Part shown: piece after piece, positions 27,701 to 36,084 of the stretch | Numbering within the stretch: the first letter of the stretch is position 1 | How the letters are laid out: each line of letters starts with the position of its first letter | Source: a virus | IMG/VR virus record: IMGVR_UViG_3300030328_003125 | Span: 2,021-51,291 of that record | DNA length: 49,271 nt | Strand: one strand, 5' to 3' | Notes under the pieces: generated by a model | The model's database searches: none | Seen by the model: only the letters and a program-made list of their open reading frames with translations | What the model was told of the DNA's origin: nothing | Program-made: the position numbers and the translations under genes

Positions 27701-30700
27701 GATTGGCTAGAGGTATACCTATTGCTGTTGTAGACTATTTAAGTGCACGTACAGCTGGTAAATTATTTATAGGCAAAGGAGGATTATTTCACGCGGGTTC
27801 AAGAGCAGAAGCTTGGAGAAGGGCTGGTTTAGTTATAGCAGAAAGAGCTATTGTTGACCCAGCAGCTGAAGCTTATGGTGAATATTTAGCGCAATCTGCT
27901 AATGCATTATTAAACGGTAAAACATTTAGAGCTGATGAAATAGCTCTAGAAGCTATAGGTGCGTTTGGAAGTAATACTAGTAATGCTGTTATGAATCTAA
28001 CTATGACTGCTTTAAAAAATGAACACATATTAAAAGCCAAACAAATGGGAGATACGCAGTACTATTCTGGCTCTACATTTAACAACGAACAAACCACTAA
28101 CTGGGCGAATAATATGCGTAAGATTGGGTATATTGATGGGAATACAGAAGAAAAGATTCAGAAAAATATTGGGTACAAAAGAGACGCTCAACTGTTGCTG
28201 GGATTAGGAGAGAAGGGTGTGGCTAGTACAGAGTTGTTGCCTGTGCAAACTAAAATGATGGATATTTTTAATGCTAAAAATCAACTCTCACAGAATGAAT
28301 TAACAAAACAATTATTTGGAAAACAAATAAGAGTCTTAAACCAAGAACTATCAAACCTTGCTACACAAAAACAAGTTGTTGCGGGTGAAGAAACTGAAGA
28401 GGCGAATAAAATTGTTAATGAAGTTTTAGGGAGAACAGAAGAAAGTCCAGGTGATTTACAATTAAGCCAAAGCCCCATAGCTGATTTATTTACTAATGAC
28501 CAAACATTTAACACAGAAGAAATAGCTTTTGATAAAGTTTCTTTGGAAGACATAAAAGAAAAGAGAATTCCAGGGGGCACAACCCGTGATGTATATGATA
28601 TAGGAAACAATAAAGTTATTAAAATTGCAAAGAACCCCAGAGGTTTACAACAGAACACATCGTTGAATTACGGGGATTTAAATATACTTGGGCCTTTTGT
28701 CCCTAATATATTTGAAAGAGGAGAAGATTATATAGTTGTAGAAAATGTACCTAGAAATGATAAAGCAGTAAGAGAATTTTTAAAACCTTTGCAGAAGTTT
28801 TCGCAAACAGATTTTGATAACAGAGGCAGTGAAGTTCAAGAAGTAATGGAGGAAATGGGATTGTCAGATTTTTTTAATTACGATGTGTTGTGGAATGATT
28901 TTAAATCTAGAAGAAACTGGGGTCAAAGAGAAAACGGAGAGTTTGTATTAGTAGATGAAGGTGCGTTAAATAAAAATGTAACAGCTAGGTCAGAAGTTCC
29001 TGCTTGGGCTAGAGAAGACTGGGAAAATATTAAAAGAAGAAGAAAAGGAGACGGGGGTGTTCAATTAAGTCAGGCTGTTGCTCCTTTAGAAAACACGCTA
29101 CTTGACTATCAATACGACAAAGAAACTGGTTATTTTCCTTCTACCATTGACAACGTTCAAAAACTTGAAATTATTGTCGAAAGATATGGATATGATTTAA
29201 TATCAACGCAAACAGAAAGAGGTGAACAAGCTGGATACTATTTAGCACCTGTAGGTTCCAGAATAAAACAAGACCCATTCAAAGGTAAAGAATTAACTAG
29301 AGTACAAAGACAAGAGCCTGATGCTAGTCCTGAAACTAGAGAAGAACTTGTAGCCTTGTTACAAAAAGCTTTCCCAGGCACGCAGGTATACGACAACCAA
29401 GAAGAATTTGAAAAAGCTCTTAAAGACCCAGGTGTAGTTAAAAGAACTACTAAAGATGGTTATGTAGCTTATGGAGCTACCCGTGATGGTAAAATATATT
29501 TAAACCCTGATGATAAAACATTAGAACTTCCTCTCCATGAATTTGGCCATATATATGTAGACTATTTAAAATCAAACCAATCGGGTGCAAAAGGAACAGC
29601 ATTATATAAGAGAGGATTACAGCTTATTACATCTACAGAAGATGGAGAGAAAATATACAATCAACAAGTAAAAATATATGGCGAAGGAGACCAGGCTAGG
29701 GAAGAGGCTTTAATTATATATATAGCGCAAGAAGGAGCAAAGAAAACTAAAGAGGCAGAAAGGCAAACCAAAAATAAATTATATAAGTGGTATGAAGCTC
29801 TTATGAACTTTATAAAAAATGCTTATTTAAAAGCTAAAGACTTTTTTAAATCACCAACCTTTGAACAAGACGTAAAAGGAATGTCTTTAACTGACTTTGT
29901 GAATATGGCGTTAGGAGATTTATTGGGAGGTGAAGTAGTTGTAGAAGATGTGATTGTAGATGAAACAGGTCAAACTAAACTAGCACTGTCTCAGCAAAAA
30001 AAAGTGCCACGTGGTAGTAATATGGTGGAAGTGGTAACTGAAGCTAGAGAGTTAGGTATATCAGATGACCAAATTAAAGCTGTGTTAGTTGAAAGAGTTA
30101 ATCGTGGTGAAAACATAGGCGTGCGTGGGGAAGAAAGGTTTACCCGTCAAGATATAAATGATGCCTTCACAGCATTACCAACTGAGATAGTTTCACTACC
30201 CCCAGCATTTAGAAATATTGAGGGAGGCTTCTTTAGAGGTATGGCTTTATTTACTGAAGTACAAAACATTGTTAACAAAGCTATCGGGGTTGGTACCACA
30301 ACCGAAGTAAGAAAAAGACACATAGATTCTGTAAAGAAAAGATTTCCTAAAGCTACTAAGGGTAAATCTACCGCACAAATATTAAGATTATTTCCAATAG
30401 ATGAAACCATATTAGAAGGTTTAAAATCACCAGCAGAAATTCGTAAGATAGGTTTAGACGCATTGAAAGCAAGTCCTCTTTATGCTGCTCAATCACCTAA
30501 AGTTCAAGAACAATTAGTTGTCGATTACGACAAAGAGTTAGGTATAAGAGCAAACAGAAACGTACAACTTGAGGTTAACAAAATAAAAAACACTTTGCGT
30601 GCTAGAAAACAAGGGGCTAAAGATGTTGCAACAGCTAAAAAAGATTTAGCAAAACTTATAAATTTAATATTTCCTAAAACAGACTTAATAAACAGAAGCG

Positions 30701-33700
30701 ATTTAACTTACATGAATAATCGTATAGCTGCTGTTAATGATGCCAACCAACTTGCAGAAATAGAAAACGTATTAAGCCGTATTGCTAAAGTTGAAGATAG
30801 AATTAAAAAAGATTTAATTTCTAAGATAAAAAAACTTATTCAAAATCAATCTAAAACTAATGTAACGGCAACAGGAAAAACCCGTAAAGGTGCGCAAATA
30901 GATGTCACAACAAAAGAGTTTTTTGTAGCAGCTAAAGCTTTACTTGACACCTACGATACACCTCAAGGTTTAGAGATTTTTGCAAAAGAAATGAATGAGT
31001 TAGCTAATTTAGAAAACACAATATCTAAACTAAGAGATAAAGAAAATAAAACAAGAGAAGACAGGGAACTAATAGCCAGGGCCGATGCGTTTAGTGTGCT
31101 GGGAGATTTACATCAAATGAATTTAGCTGAGGTAGAACAGTTGTTTGATGATTTAAAAAATAAAAGACAATTAGGAAGAAGTTTACATCAAGCTGAACAA
31201 GAGGAAAGAAAAGCAGAGCTGGCAAAGTTAGAACAAGAAGCTGATGAGCAAATTAAAAAAACAAATAAAGATTTATTTTTCGAAGATGGTACCCCGAAAA
31301 ATCAAGACACTTTAAATAGTGAAGGAAGAAATGCGTTGGCGGGATACAAGAAGAGTGGCTTTGTAAATTCAATGAAAAAACTACAAAAAAACTTTTTAGA
31401 CTTTGATAATTTTAAAAGAGTGATGCAGGAAATGAAGTTAAACGCATATGATATGATGGCAATGGGGCACGTTTTATATTCTTCATTAGATAACAGAAAT
31501 GGTAAATTTTTATTAAACAATATCTATTATAGACTAACTGATGCAGAAGAAAATTATAACTCTATTTTCTTTGATTTTCGTGACAGATTAACTGAAATAG
31601 CTCATGAAGTTCTGGGTAAAAAGAAGTATAGTAATATCCTGGCAGAAAGGTTTGGTTTAAAATGGAATGATGTAGACGCTTACCAATATATAACTGTTTT
31701 GGCTGATAATGGTAAAACGATATTAATAGAGGGTGTTAACCCCCAAAATAAATTATCAACTCAAAACACGCCTCTAACCACTAGTGAAGCTATGCGTATA
31801 ATTGCTTTATGGAAAAACCCTGAGAGTAAAATTATTTTGCAAAATGATGGGTTTACACAAGAAAAAATTAACAAACTAGAAAAGTTTATCGGTAAAGATT
31901 TAACAACTTTTGTAGATAAAGTAGTTGGCTTTTTAACCGATGAAGTATATCCAATTATAAATGCTAAACATCGAGAGATATATGGAGTGAACTTGCCGTT
32001 CAGAGAATTGTATTTTCCTAGAGCAACACAACCTATTATTGGGCAGCCTAAAAGTTACGGCTTTGATGTTGACGCACAATCTAATTTAAACGCTATTCGC
32101 TCTATGTTGCCTGGAAGCTTGTCAGAAACGGCTAGCCCAAATAACCTGAGAATGATATTAACCGATATGAATTTCTTTAATACTTTAGATAATTACATAG
32201 ATGATGTAGCTAGGTGGACGGGTTATGCAACCGATGTAAAAATTATAGAAGGAATTATCTCTATGCCATCAGTAGAAGCGTTGCTTTCTACTACTGGAAT
32301 GAAAGAAATGATTATATATAATATAAATGTAGCTATAGACCCATCAGGAAAAACACGAACCCCTAATAAAACCAGAGCTATTTCAAATGGTATAAGTATG
32401 GTTACTAGTTATTTCTTATCACTACATCCGATGCAGTACTTAAAGCAAGCGTCTTCAGTTGTTATGGCTTACCCATTATATAATAATCCCAAGTTTAAAG
32501 TATTTAAACAAACAAAAAAAGCAGGGGATACTCTTTTTACAGGTAGCGGTATTAAAAATATCGCCACTAACACCGTAGAATTATTATGGAATACAGCAGC
32601 TTTTGCATTAAACGAACCTGCAAACATATCTGCATTTATGACGCAAATAGTAAAAGAGTTTGCTCCAGGGAACTATGCAAAAAACAAAGAACTCGCTAAA
32701 AAAATATCAGCTACTTTCAGAAAAAGAAATTGGGAGTCTAAATCAGGAAATTTGTACATGTTGTATACAGGTAGAGAAAGAGCTGATTTAATAGACAGCA
32801 CTCCCGAAGGGATTGAAAGAAAAAAGCGTGCTCAAAGTTATGATATTATAAAAAAAGCATTTGGTTTCTTTACTTCAGAAGGAGATTTAGCTGGGGCTAT
32901 GGGGTATATTATTGTATACAAAAATATGATAGCCAATGGGTTTACACATGAAGAAGCGTTAAGAGTATTTAACGATTATAATTTAACTAATCAGTCACGT
33001 AGAGGTATAGATAAGCCAGGGCTACAATCCCAAAAAAGTGGTACTGCACAAGTGTTTTCAGCATTTACAACCACCCCAATACAAATTCTTAACAATACTT
33101 ATTTAAGTTTTATGAATTTCTTTAAAGACGTATTTAGAAATGTAACCCCTTCTGGAAAAGACTTTAACACGTTTGGGTGGGTAGGGTTTATTTCTGTTAT
33201 GCTCTTCCATGCGGTTTCATCTATGTGGTTATTATTGCTAGGAGACAAAGACGATAGAGAAAAGTTTTGGGAACAAGTTTTAAAGTGGCACGGTATACAA
33301 GCAATGATGGATGCTATACCTATGGTGAATGAAACTATTTCGGCATTTATAAATGAAGTTGAAGGAACACCTTATAAAAAAGGAAAAGACTCTACAACGA
33401 TGCCTCCAGTTGAAGTTGCGGAAGAATTAGGTAAGTGGGTTAGAAATGAGGAAGGCAGAAATATATTTGAACAAACCCTTAAAGCACTTTATGAGTTTAC
33501 TCAATTCAGAGTAAGAGCTCAGTTTGATATTTTTGAATATCCATTACAGCAAGCAGTTGAGGGGGAGAACCATTGGGTATATGATTTCCTACGAATGATG
33601 CGTGTACCTAAAAGCAGAATACCTGCGCGCTTCCTTCCAAAACAAGGTGGTGAAGGTCGAAGAAAGACTTATAAGAAAAAGAAAAGAACGAGACAAAAAT

Positions 33701-33702
33701 AA
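24742..33702 (+). CDS. Giant internal virion protein with kinase-like and zincin-like domains
   Basis: A 2986-residue protein, the largest here, at the end of the virion module where T7 gp16-like ejection proteins lie. Seen in order: an N-terminal adaptor; a small domain at about 403-480 (ISVEIDGKYYAMPSLYP ... FETQEEAEAFAEGAW) found in many phage virion proteins; hydrophobic Gly-rich segments at about 870-960; a protein-kinase-like domain (TTRDVYDIGNNKVIKIA with K1294, D1381 in NYDVLWND, N1392, VDEG with D1405); a zincin-like metallopeptidase motif HEFGH at 1599-1603 with a downstream EEALIIYIAQ; long coiled regions (about 1850-2250); a conserved late domain with GVNLPFRELYFPR; and a membrane segment near 2810. 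LSQ tripeptides at 1241, 1442 and 1749 flank the two enzyme-like domains. The C-terminus is very basic. The enzyme activities are inferred from motifs. Confidence 0.75.
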   Translation: MDELSFSDLYQVLESPDMFNSPEQLTQFFGGDYSVEDLYTVVDKETFPTLQSFQEFFNLPMTNPAGEEMDFSEQDRGTTGVKDWFKKASEKLLGMNPDEDAKAREKTRDSIISAETEKYKNDKTIDVISVSGAPIRDYKDVVKEETTEEFLPKKKKTKNEVAQELRTSLEIEYDPKDYIKNYPAPNDQGLNPKGEPKFETMEEYQAFIEEEVNVGLNQIIGFAGDKGEQIFAFDANSNEGFQNNVSTALDNVGFTDTENTTELKQYQDDYQQRLRNTIGKYGFLIEKPISFNMGMGSVSEFFDLTNYTPDDLKKELQGKRETVATKNPDQYLTITSLDGSDQFNLNIANPSKEELALFEKFVNDKARFPEEPNPEESNIAKALDIKNARTGKRFNLDTGDYSSHKMISVEIDGKYYAMPSLYPKDPNVQSTYEDRWVEFDPETQLDEIIEMANQRGEKYAFETQEEAEAFAEGAWKDYNTVDLEKERFFQAHGFEDYDGMMEAVNDYDAIRDEILLINEIQGMASQQDSQFTKRIGRALGVDEETLLAAGGDAILGDYAALDPKSKVAVGYIDRENFQFVKGERPWLSNATQVYGGNELIVDKATIDKYPKLFGKDGRMRRDWSERKVELEKMRDNLYNITQDKKFQDVSLQWDLEAAKRREAYTIEAINTKNNANMGLKALDQLSIEAFGVSSNELENYRLNNLASLDEQQIEIMDYITLAKGELEAQKIYAADQYIISQTYLNSKSIKEARGVVLEDFWPQVKNEWITRGERGKAAEYLLAMSLFSENPVKMQELMGMSRKEVAIEVSKHLENSVTKSEGMSKEMLEWNKAKGWTEAANVFMDNPLDMGASLAAGSFSEMLPYGLKIIPGFGIVGGTTGFLDAKLRRKRGFRTRGQTNFGQKVIGAGKKLNPKAWARENADLVIGALGGTVKGTMLGGSATILAMEYTTAIFEAATANGYDIFDAEEMLMAMNDPNVWNEGRSVGLARGIPIAVVDYLSARTAGKLFIGKGGLFHAGSRAEAWRRAGLVIAERAIVDPAAEAYGEYLAQSANALLNGKTFRADEIALEAIGAFGSNTSNAVMNLTMTALKNEHILKAKQMGDTQYYSGSTFNNEQTTNWANNMRKIGYIDGNTEEKIQKNIGYKRDAQLLLGLGEKGVASTELLPVQTKMMDIFNAKNQLSQNELTKQLFGKQIRVLNQELSNLATQKQVVAGEETEEANKIVNEVLGRTEESPGDLQLSQSPIADLFTNDQTFNTEEIAFDKVSLEDIKEKRIPGGTTRDVYDIGNNKVIKIAKNPRGLQQNTSLNYGDLNILGPFVPNIFERGEDYIVVENVPRNDKAVREFLKPLQKFSQTDFDNRGSEVQEVMEEMGLSDFFNYDVLWNDFKSRRNWGQRENGEFVLVDEGALNKNVTARSEVPAWAREDWENIKRRRKGDGGVQLSQAVAPLENTLLDYQYDKETGYFPSTIDNVQKLEIIVERYGYDLISTQTERGEQAGYYLAPVGSRIKQDPFKGKELTRVQRQEPDASPETREELVALLQKAFPGTQVYDNQEEFEKALKDPGVVKRTTKDGYVAYGATRDGKIYLNPDDKTLELPLHEFGHIYVDYLKSNQSGAKGTALYKRGLQLITSTEDGEKIYNQQVKIYGEGDQAREEALIIYIAQEGAKKTKEAERQTKNKLYKWYEALMNFIKNAYLKAKDFFKSPTFEQDVKGMSLTDFVNMALGDLLGGEVVVEDVIVDETGQTKLALSQQKKVPRGSNMVEVVTEARELGISDDQIKAVLVERVNRGENIGVRGEERFTRQDINDAFTALPTEIVSLPPAFRNIEGGFFRGMALFTEVQNIVNKAIGVGTTTEVRKRHIDSVKKRFPKATKGKSTAQILRLFPIDETILEGLKSPAEIRKIGLDALKASPLYAAQSPKVQEQLVVDYDKELGIRANRNVQLEVNKIKNTLRARKQGAKDVATAKKDLAKLINLIFPKTDLINRSDLTYMNNRIAAVNDANQLAEIENVLSRIAKVEDRIKKDLISKIKKLIQNQSKTNVTATGKTRKGAQIDVTTKEFFVAAKALLDTYDTPQGLEIFAKEMNELANLENTISKLRDKENKTREDRELIARADAFSVLGDLHQMNLAEVEQLFDDLKNKRQLGRSLHQAEQEERKAELAKLEQEADEQIKKTNKDLFFEDGTPKNQDTLNSEGRNALAGYKKSGFVNSMKKLQKNFLDFDNFKRVMQEMKLNAYDMMAMGHVLYSSLDNRNGKFLLNNIYYRLTDAEENYNSIFFDFRDRLTEIAHEVLGKKKYSNILAERFGLKWNDVDAYQYITVLADNGKTILIEGVNPQNKLSTQNTPLTTSEAMRIIALWKNPESKIILQNDGFTQEKINKLEKFIGKDLTTFVDKVVGFLTDEVYPIINAKHREIYGVNLPFRELYFPRATQPIIGQPKSYGFDVDAQSNLNAIRSMLPGSLSETASPNNLRMILTDMNFFNTLDNYIDDVARWTGYATDVKIIEGIISMPSVEALLSTTGMKEMIIYNINVAIDPSGKTRTPNKTRAISNGISMVTSYFLSLHPMQYLKQASSVVMAYPLYNNPKFKVFKQTKKAGDTLFTGSGIKNIATNTVELLWNTAAFALNEPANISAFMTQIVKEFAPGNYAKNKELAKKISATFRKRNWESKSGNLYMLYTGRERADLIDSTPEGIERKKRAQSYDIIKKAFGFFTSEGDLAGAMGYIIVYKNMIANGFTHEEALRVFNDYNLTNQSRRGIDKPGLQSQKSGTAQVFSAFTTTPIQILNNTYLSFMNFFKDVFRNVTPSGKDFNTFGWVGFISVMLFHAVSSMWLLLLGDKDDREKFWEQVLKWHGIQAMMDAIPMVNETISAFINEVEGTPYKKGKDSTTMPPVEVAEELGKWVRNEEGRNIFEQTLKALYEFTQFRVRAQFDIFEYPLQQAVEGENHWVYDFLRMMRVPKSRIPARFLPKQGGEGRRKTYKKKKRTRQK

Positions 33703-33704
33703 CT

Positions 33705-33845
33705 ATGCCATTTACTAAAATAGGAAAAAACAAATATAAAAGCCCAAGTGGAAGAACCTTTACTGAAAAACAAGTGAAGTTATATTATGCTACTGACGGC
33801 TTTAAAAAGAAAAGACCTAAGCGTGGAGACTTTAAGAGGTCTTAA
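33705..33845 (+). CDS. Small basic conserved phage protein
   Basis: A 46-residue protein: MPFTKIGKNKYKSPSGRTFT, then QVKLYYATDGF and a Lys/Arg tail. Short proteins with the pattern PF.K.GK..Y.SPSGR.F...QV.LYYA are widespread next to virion genes of marine phages, with unknown role; the charge suggests nucleic-acid binding. It starts two bases after the giant gene. Its TAA overlaps the TAA of the convergent gene in one TTAA, so no terminator separates the two modules. Confidence 0.65.
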   Translation: MPFTKIGKNKYKSPSGRTFTEKQVKLYYATDGFKKKRPKRGDFKRS

Positions 33846-34930
33846 AAGTAATGCGTTAGTCTTGCAACCTGCCCGCTTTCATTGTGATGGATAAACCCCT
33901 CACAAGCCTTAGGAGCGCCTGTAAAGCCTTTTCTACTGTGCCAGCTATCTGCCGAAGAAGGAGAGCGCATATACTCTACAGTGACCCCTATAAAGTCTTT
34001 TCCATCTAGCCATTTGTGTTTTACTTTGTGGTGAATGTGATGAAGATACCAATATCTATGAGTCGTAGACGACCAATCTTGAGGATTTTCTTGCGCCATT
34101 AACAAAGGCAAAGCATCCATTTTTGCACCGTCTCCATGCTCTAAACCTATAAGGTTTGTGCCATATTTATAATACTTTCTGTGAGAAACCCCTATATCAA
34201 ACTTTACATTATCTGCTTTTCTAAACCAACTCTTCAAAGTGTGAGCAAGATGAAACCCTGATTGATAATCATGGTTACTCATACTATGCAGGACATCAAC
34301 AGGAGCTACCTGTCTTAACATTTCTATACACTTCACGTAAAGCATTAGAGCTATTTCATAATGCTCCCACCATTTACCATCGGTGTCTTGATACGTTCCT
34401 TTAGTAGTGGTGCTATAAACATTATCTATATGTAATATGTCGTTGCCAACACAAAACAAAACTCTGTCTATATCAAAACCAGCTGATTTATCAATTAATC
34501 CTATTACTCCTTCTATTACTCGACTTACAGCCGTTTCGCAATCATATTTTTCGCCTGTTTCTAATTCATTTGCGTATTTACCTATGTGTATATCTGCTGG
34601 ATTAACTATTAGCAAATGGTCTCCTGCTGGAGTTTTAATAGTAGGATAGGTAGGGGAATAGGTTTCGACAAAAGAATTTATTTTGTCCCATATTTGGTTT
34701 TCATCTAACCCTAAGTTTTCTTTAGTAACTACGGAGAATCTATAATCTCCACTTCCGCTTTGCCAATGCTTTACGCTAACTACATCTTTTTTGTTGATGC
34801 CTCTTTCTTTTAAGTGTATATCGAGTGCGGAATTGTTATTTATGTTGTCTACAACGGTTGCTCTTCTCTGTAGAATTAAATCTACTTCTTCTGTTGAAAG
34901 CCTAAGTCGTTTACCGTATTCTTTTCCCAT
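33842..34930 (-). CDS. Calcineurin-like metallophosphoesterase
   Basis: A 362-residue protein with the ordered metal-binding motifs of the calcineurin/Mre11 superfamily: D-x-H in NPADIHIGKYA, the second-metal motif as CVGNDILHIDN, SNHD (in place of GNHD), GLEHGDGAK, and the closing H-x-H region WYLHHIHH. The N-terminal 100 residues begin with a helix-turn-helix-like RLSTEEVDLILQRRA. Relatives include nucleases of the SbcD/Mre11 type and small phosphodiesterases; phages of this kind often carry one. As last gene of the leftward unit with replication genes, a DNA-processing role is likely but not shown. Confidence 0.8.
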   Translation of the reverse strand: MGKEYGKRLRLSTEEVDLILQRRATVVDNINNNSALDIHLKERGINKKDVVSVKHWQSGSGDYRFSVVTKENLGLDENQIWDKINSFVETYSPTYPTIKTPAGDHLLIVNPADIHIGKYANELETGEKYDCETAVSRVIEGVIGLIDKSAGFDIDRVLFCVGNDILHIDNVYSTTTKGTYQDTDGKWWEHYEIALMLYVKCIEMLRQVAPVDVLHSMSNHDYQSGFHLAHTLKSWFRKADNVKFDIGVSHRKYYKYGTNLIGLEHGDGAKMDALPLLMAQENPQDWSSTTHRYWYLHHIHHKVKHKWLDGKDFIGVTVEYMRSPSSADSWHSRKGFTGAPKACEGFIHHNESGQVARLTHYF

Positions 34931-34931
34931 G

Positions 34932-35120
34932 TTATATTTCGTCTTCCACCGATTCCTGTAAGGAGGTAAGAGTCTTTATAATAAGAGCAGAATCTTTTTT
35001 TACTTCGGTGTAATGTCCATCAACAAAGTTTTCGTAAAGATTGTCTAGGGAGTCGTGTATCTCTTTCATCGTAAAATTGATGAACTTCAACTTATCTTTC
35101 TCTACTCCTTGGCTAACCAT
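34932..35120 (-). CDS. Small helical protein of unknown function
   Basis: A 62-residue acidic and helical protein (FINFTMKEIHDSLDNLYENF, then VDGHYTEVKKDSALIIKTL). One base separates its stop from the ATG of the phosphoesterase, so the pair is co-translated. In front lies a dyad (35145-35158) that may regulate the pair. No family recognised. Confidence 0.5.
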   Translation of the reverse strand: MVSQGVEKDKLKFINFTMKEIHDSLDNLYENFVDGHYTEVKKDSALIIKTLTSLQESVEDEI

Positions 35121-35137
35121 TTATCCTATAATCTTTT

Positions 35138-35177
35138 ACATTTTGACTAACTTTAGTCTTGTTTTAGACATTTTGAG
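35138..35177. repeat. Dyad and flanking direct repeat (possible operator)
   Basis: GACTAA-CT-TTAGTC at 35145-35158 is a perfect 6-bp dyad, flanked by ACATTTTGA at 35138-35146 and again at 35168-35176. It lies just upstream (leftward sense) of the 62-residue and phosphoesterase genes and touches the 3' end of the DnaA-like gene. A regulator site or weak attenuator is possible. Confidence 0.4.
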
Positions 35178-35559
35178 ATAAAGATAATAAATTATTTTGT
35201 TTTTTTAGTTTCTTTACTAATAAAATTAATTCAGCTTTTGTTAACTCTAAGTAATCCTCGCCCTGCTCATCTAGTAAATCGAGGCATTGTTCATACTTTT
35301 TTAACAGTTTTTTATCATAAGACAATATCCAGTCTATACTCTTTACGTAGTGTAAAATTGAAGCGTGATTTTTTAAAAGAGACAAACCTATGTGGTAATA
35401 AGTAAAGTTTTGTTCCCGTAGTATTTTAGAGTATACCATTCGAGCATTTACATATTTTCTTTTCCTAGACTTAAGTAATACATCAACACTAAATACGTTG
35501 TTAACGATTTGTTTTACTTTTTTTATTTTACGAGTATCTGATTCTTTTAGATATTTCAT
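35164..35559 (-). CDS. Stand-alone DnaA domain IV-like DNA-binding protein
   Basis: A 131-residue protein without an ATPase domain. Residues 14-78 parallel the DNA-binding domain IV of DnaA: IVNNVFSVDVLLKSRKRKYV corresponds to the helix with DLLSKSRKR, NARMVYSKILREQ to the following helix, and KNHASILHYVKSI to the DnaA signature RDHTTVLHAVRKI. The C-terminus is a Leu/Lys-rich coil. It would bind double-stranded DNA sequence-specifically, possibly phage origin repeats or operators. A second such gene lies at 42400-42702. It overlaps the next upstream gene by 32 bases. Confidence 0.7.
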   Translation of the reverse strand: MKYLKESDTRKIKKVKQIVNNVFSVDVLLKSRKRKYVNARMVYSKILREQNFTYYHIGLSLLKNHASILHYVKSIDWILSYDKKLLKKYEQCLDLLDEQGEDYLELTKAELILLVKKLKKQNNLLSLSQNV

Positions 35560-35875
35560 TTGCTGTTAGTGTTGTTTTGTTTAATATATGGTCAAGATAA
35601 GTGTCTGCGTCAGTTTCTTCTATACTTAAAAACACTGGAACATCGCCTTCTTCGTGGTAATATTCTAATTCAAAGAAAAAATTTGTAGGACTAGTAATAA
35701 CTCCCCCTACCTTTTGTGTCCACCCATTTAGCCTTGGCAATAACTCTGCATTACAATCCATTAATACAGCAACTGGAACGCTGTAACGAATTGGGAAATC
35801 ACGAAGCTGGTCGAGAAAGCCCGCGTCCATATCGTACTCGGGTCTAACCTCGGTATACTTCTGTTTTAAATCCAT
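35528..35875 (-). CDS. Protein of unknown function in the DNA-metabolism operon
   Basis: A 115-residue acidic protein. It has an N-terminal helical part (DAGFLDQLRDFPIRYSVPVA), a Trp/Gly loop and a beta segment (TNFFFELEYYHEEGDVPVFL). It overlaps both neighbours by about 32 bases (VRR-NUC nuclease upstream, DnaA-like downstream), so its translation is tightly coupled. No catalytic motif is obvious and I do not recognise the family. Confidence 0.55.
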   Translation of the reverse strand: MDLKQKYTEVRPEYDMDAGFLDQLRDFPIRYSVPVAVLMDCNAELLPRLNGWTQKVGGVITSPTNFFFELEYYHEEGDVPVFLSIEETDADTYLDHILNKTTLTANEISKRIRYS

Positions 35876-36083
35876 GTTCTTTTAATTCTTTTAATCTGTA
35901 TTCTTGTAAAATCGAAAGCCTTCCCTCAGGTTTTTTTATTTCGCTAAACAATACTTCGCTGCCTGGCGGTAAAGCAATTATATCTGGAATACCGTTCTTG
36001 TTGGTCTTTAGCAGTTTTATTACATAGTAACCTTCTGCCTCAAGCTCTTGAATTCTTTTCTTTTGAATTTGTTGCTCAGTCAT
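35844..36083 (-). CDS. VRR-NUC domain nuclease
   Basis: A 79-residue single-domain protein. It carries the compact PD-(D/E)XK core of VRR-NUC nucleases: a helix with QELEAEGYYVIKLL, KNGIPDIIALPPG (Asp of the PD motif), VLFSEIKKPEGRLS (E-x-K), then QEYRLKELKEHGFKTEVYRG. Phage VRR-NUC proteins of this size usually act on branched DNA and lie beside a SNF2-like helicase, exactly as here: the helicase gene ends one base upstream. Catalytic residues all appear present. Confidence 0.82.
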   Translation of the reverse strand: MTEQQIQKKRIQELEAEGYYVIKLLKTNKNGIPDIIALPPGSEVLFSEIKKPEGRLSILQEYRLKELKEHGFKTEVYRG

Positions 36084-36084
36084 A

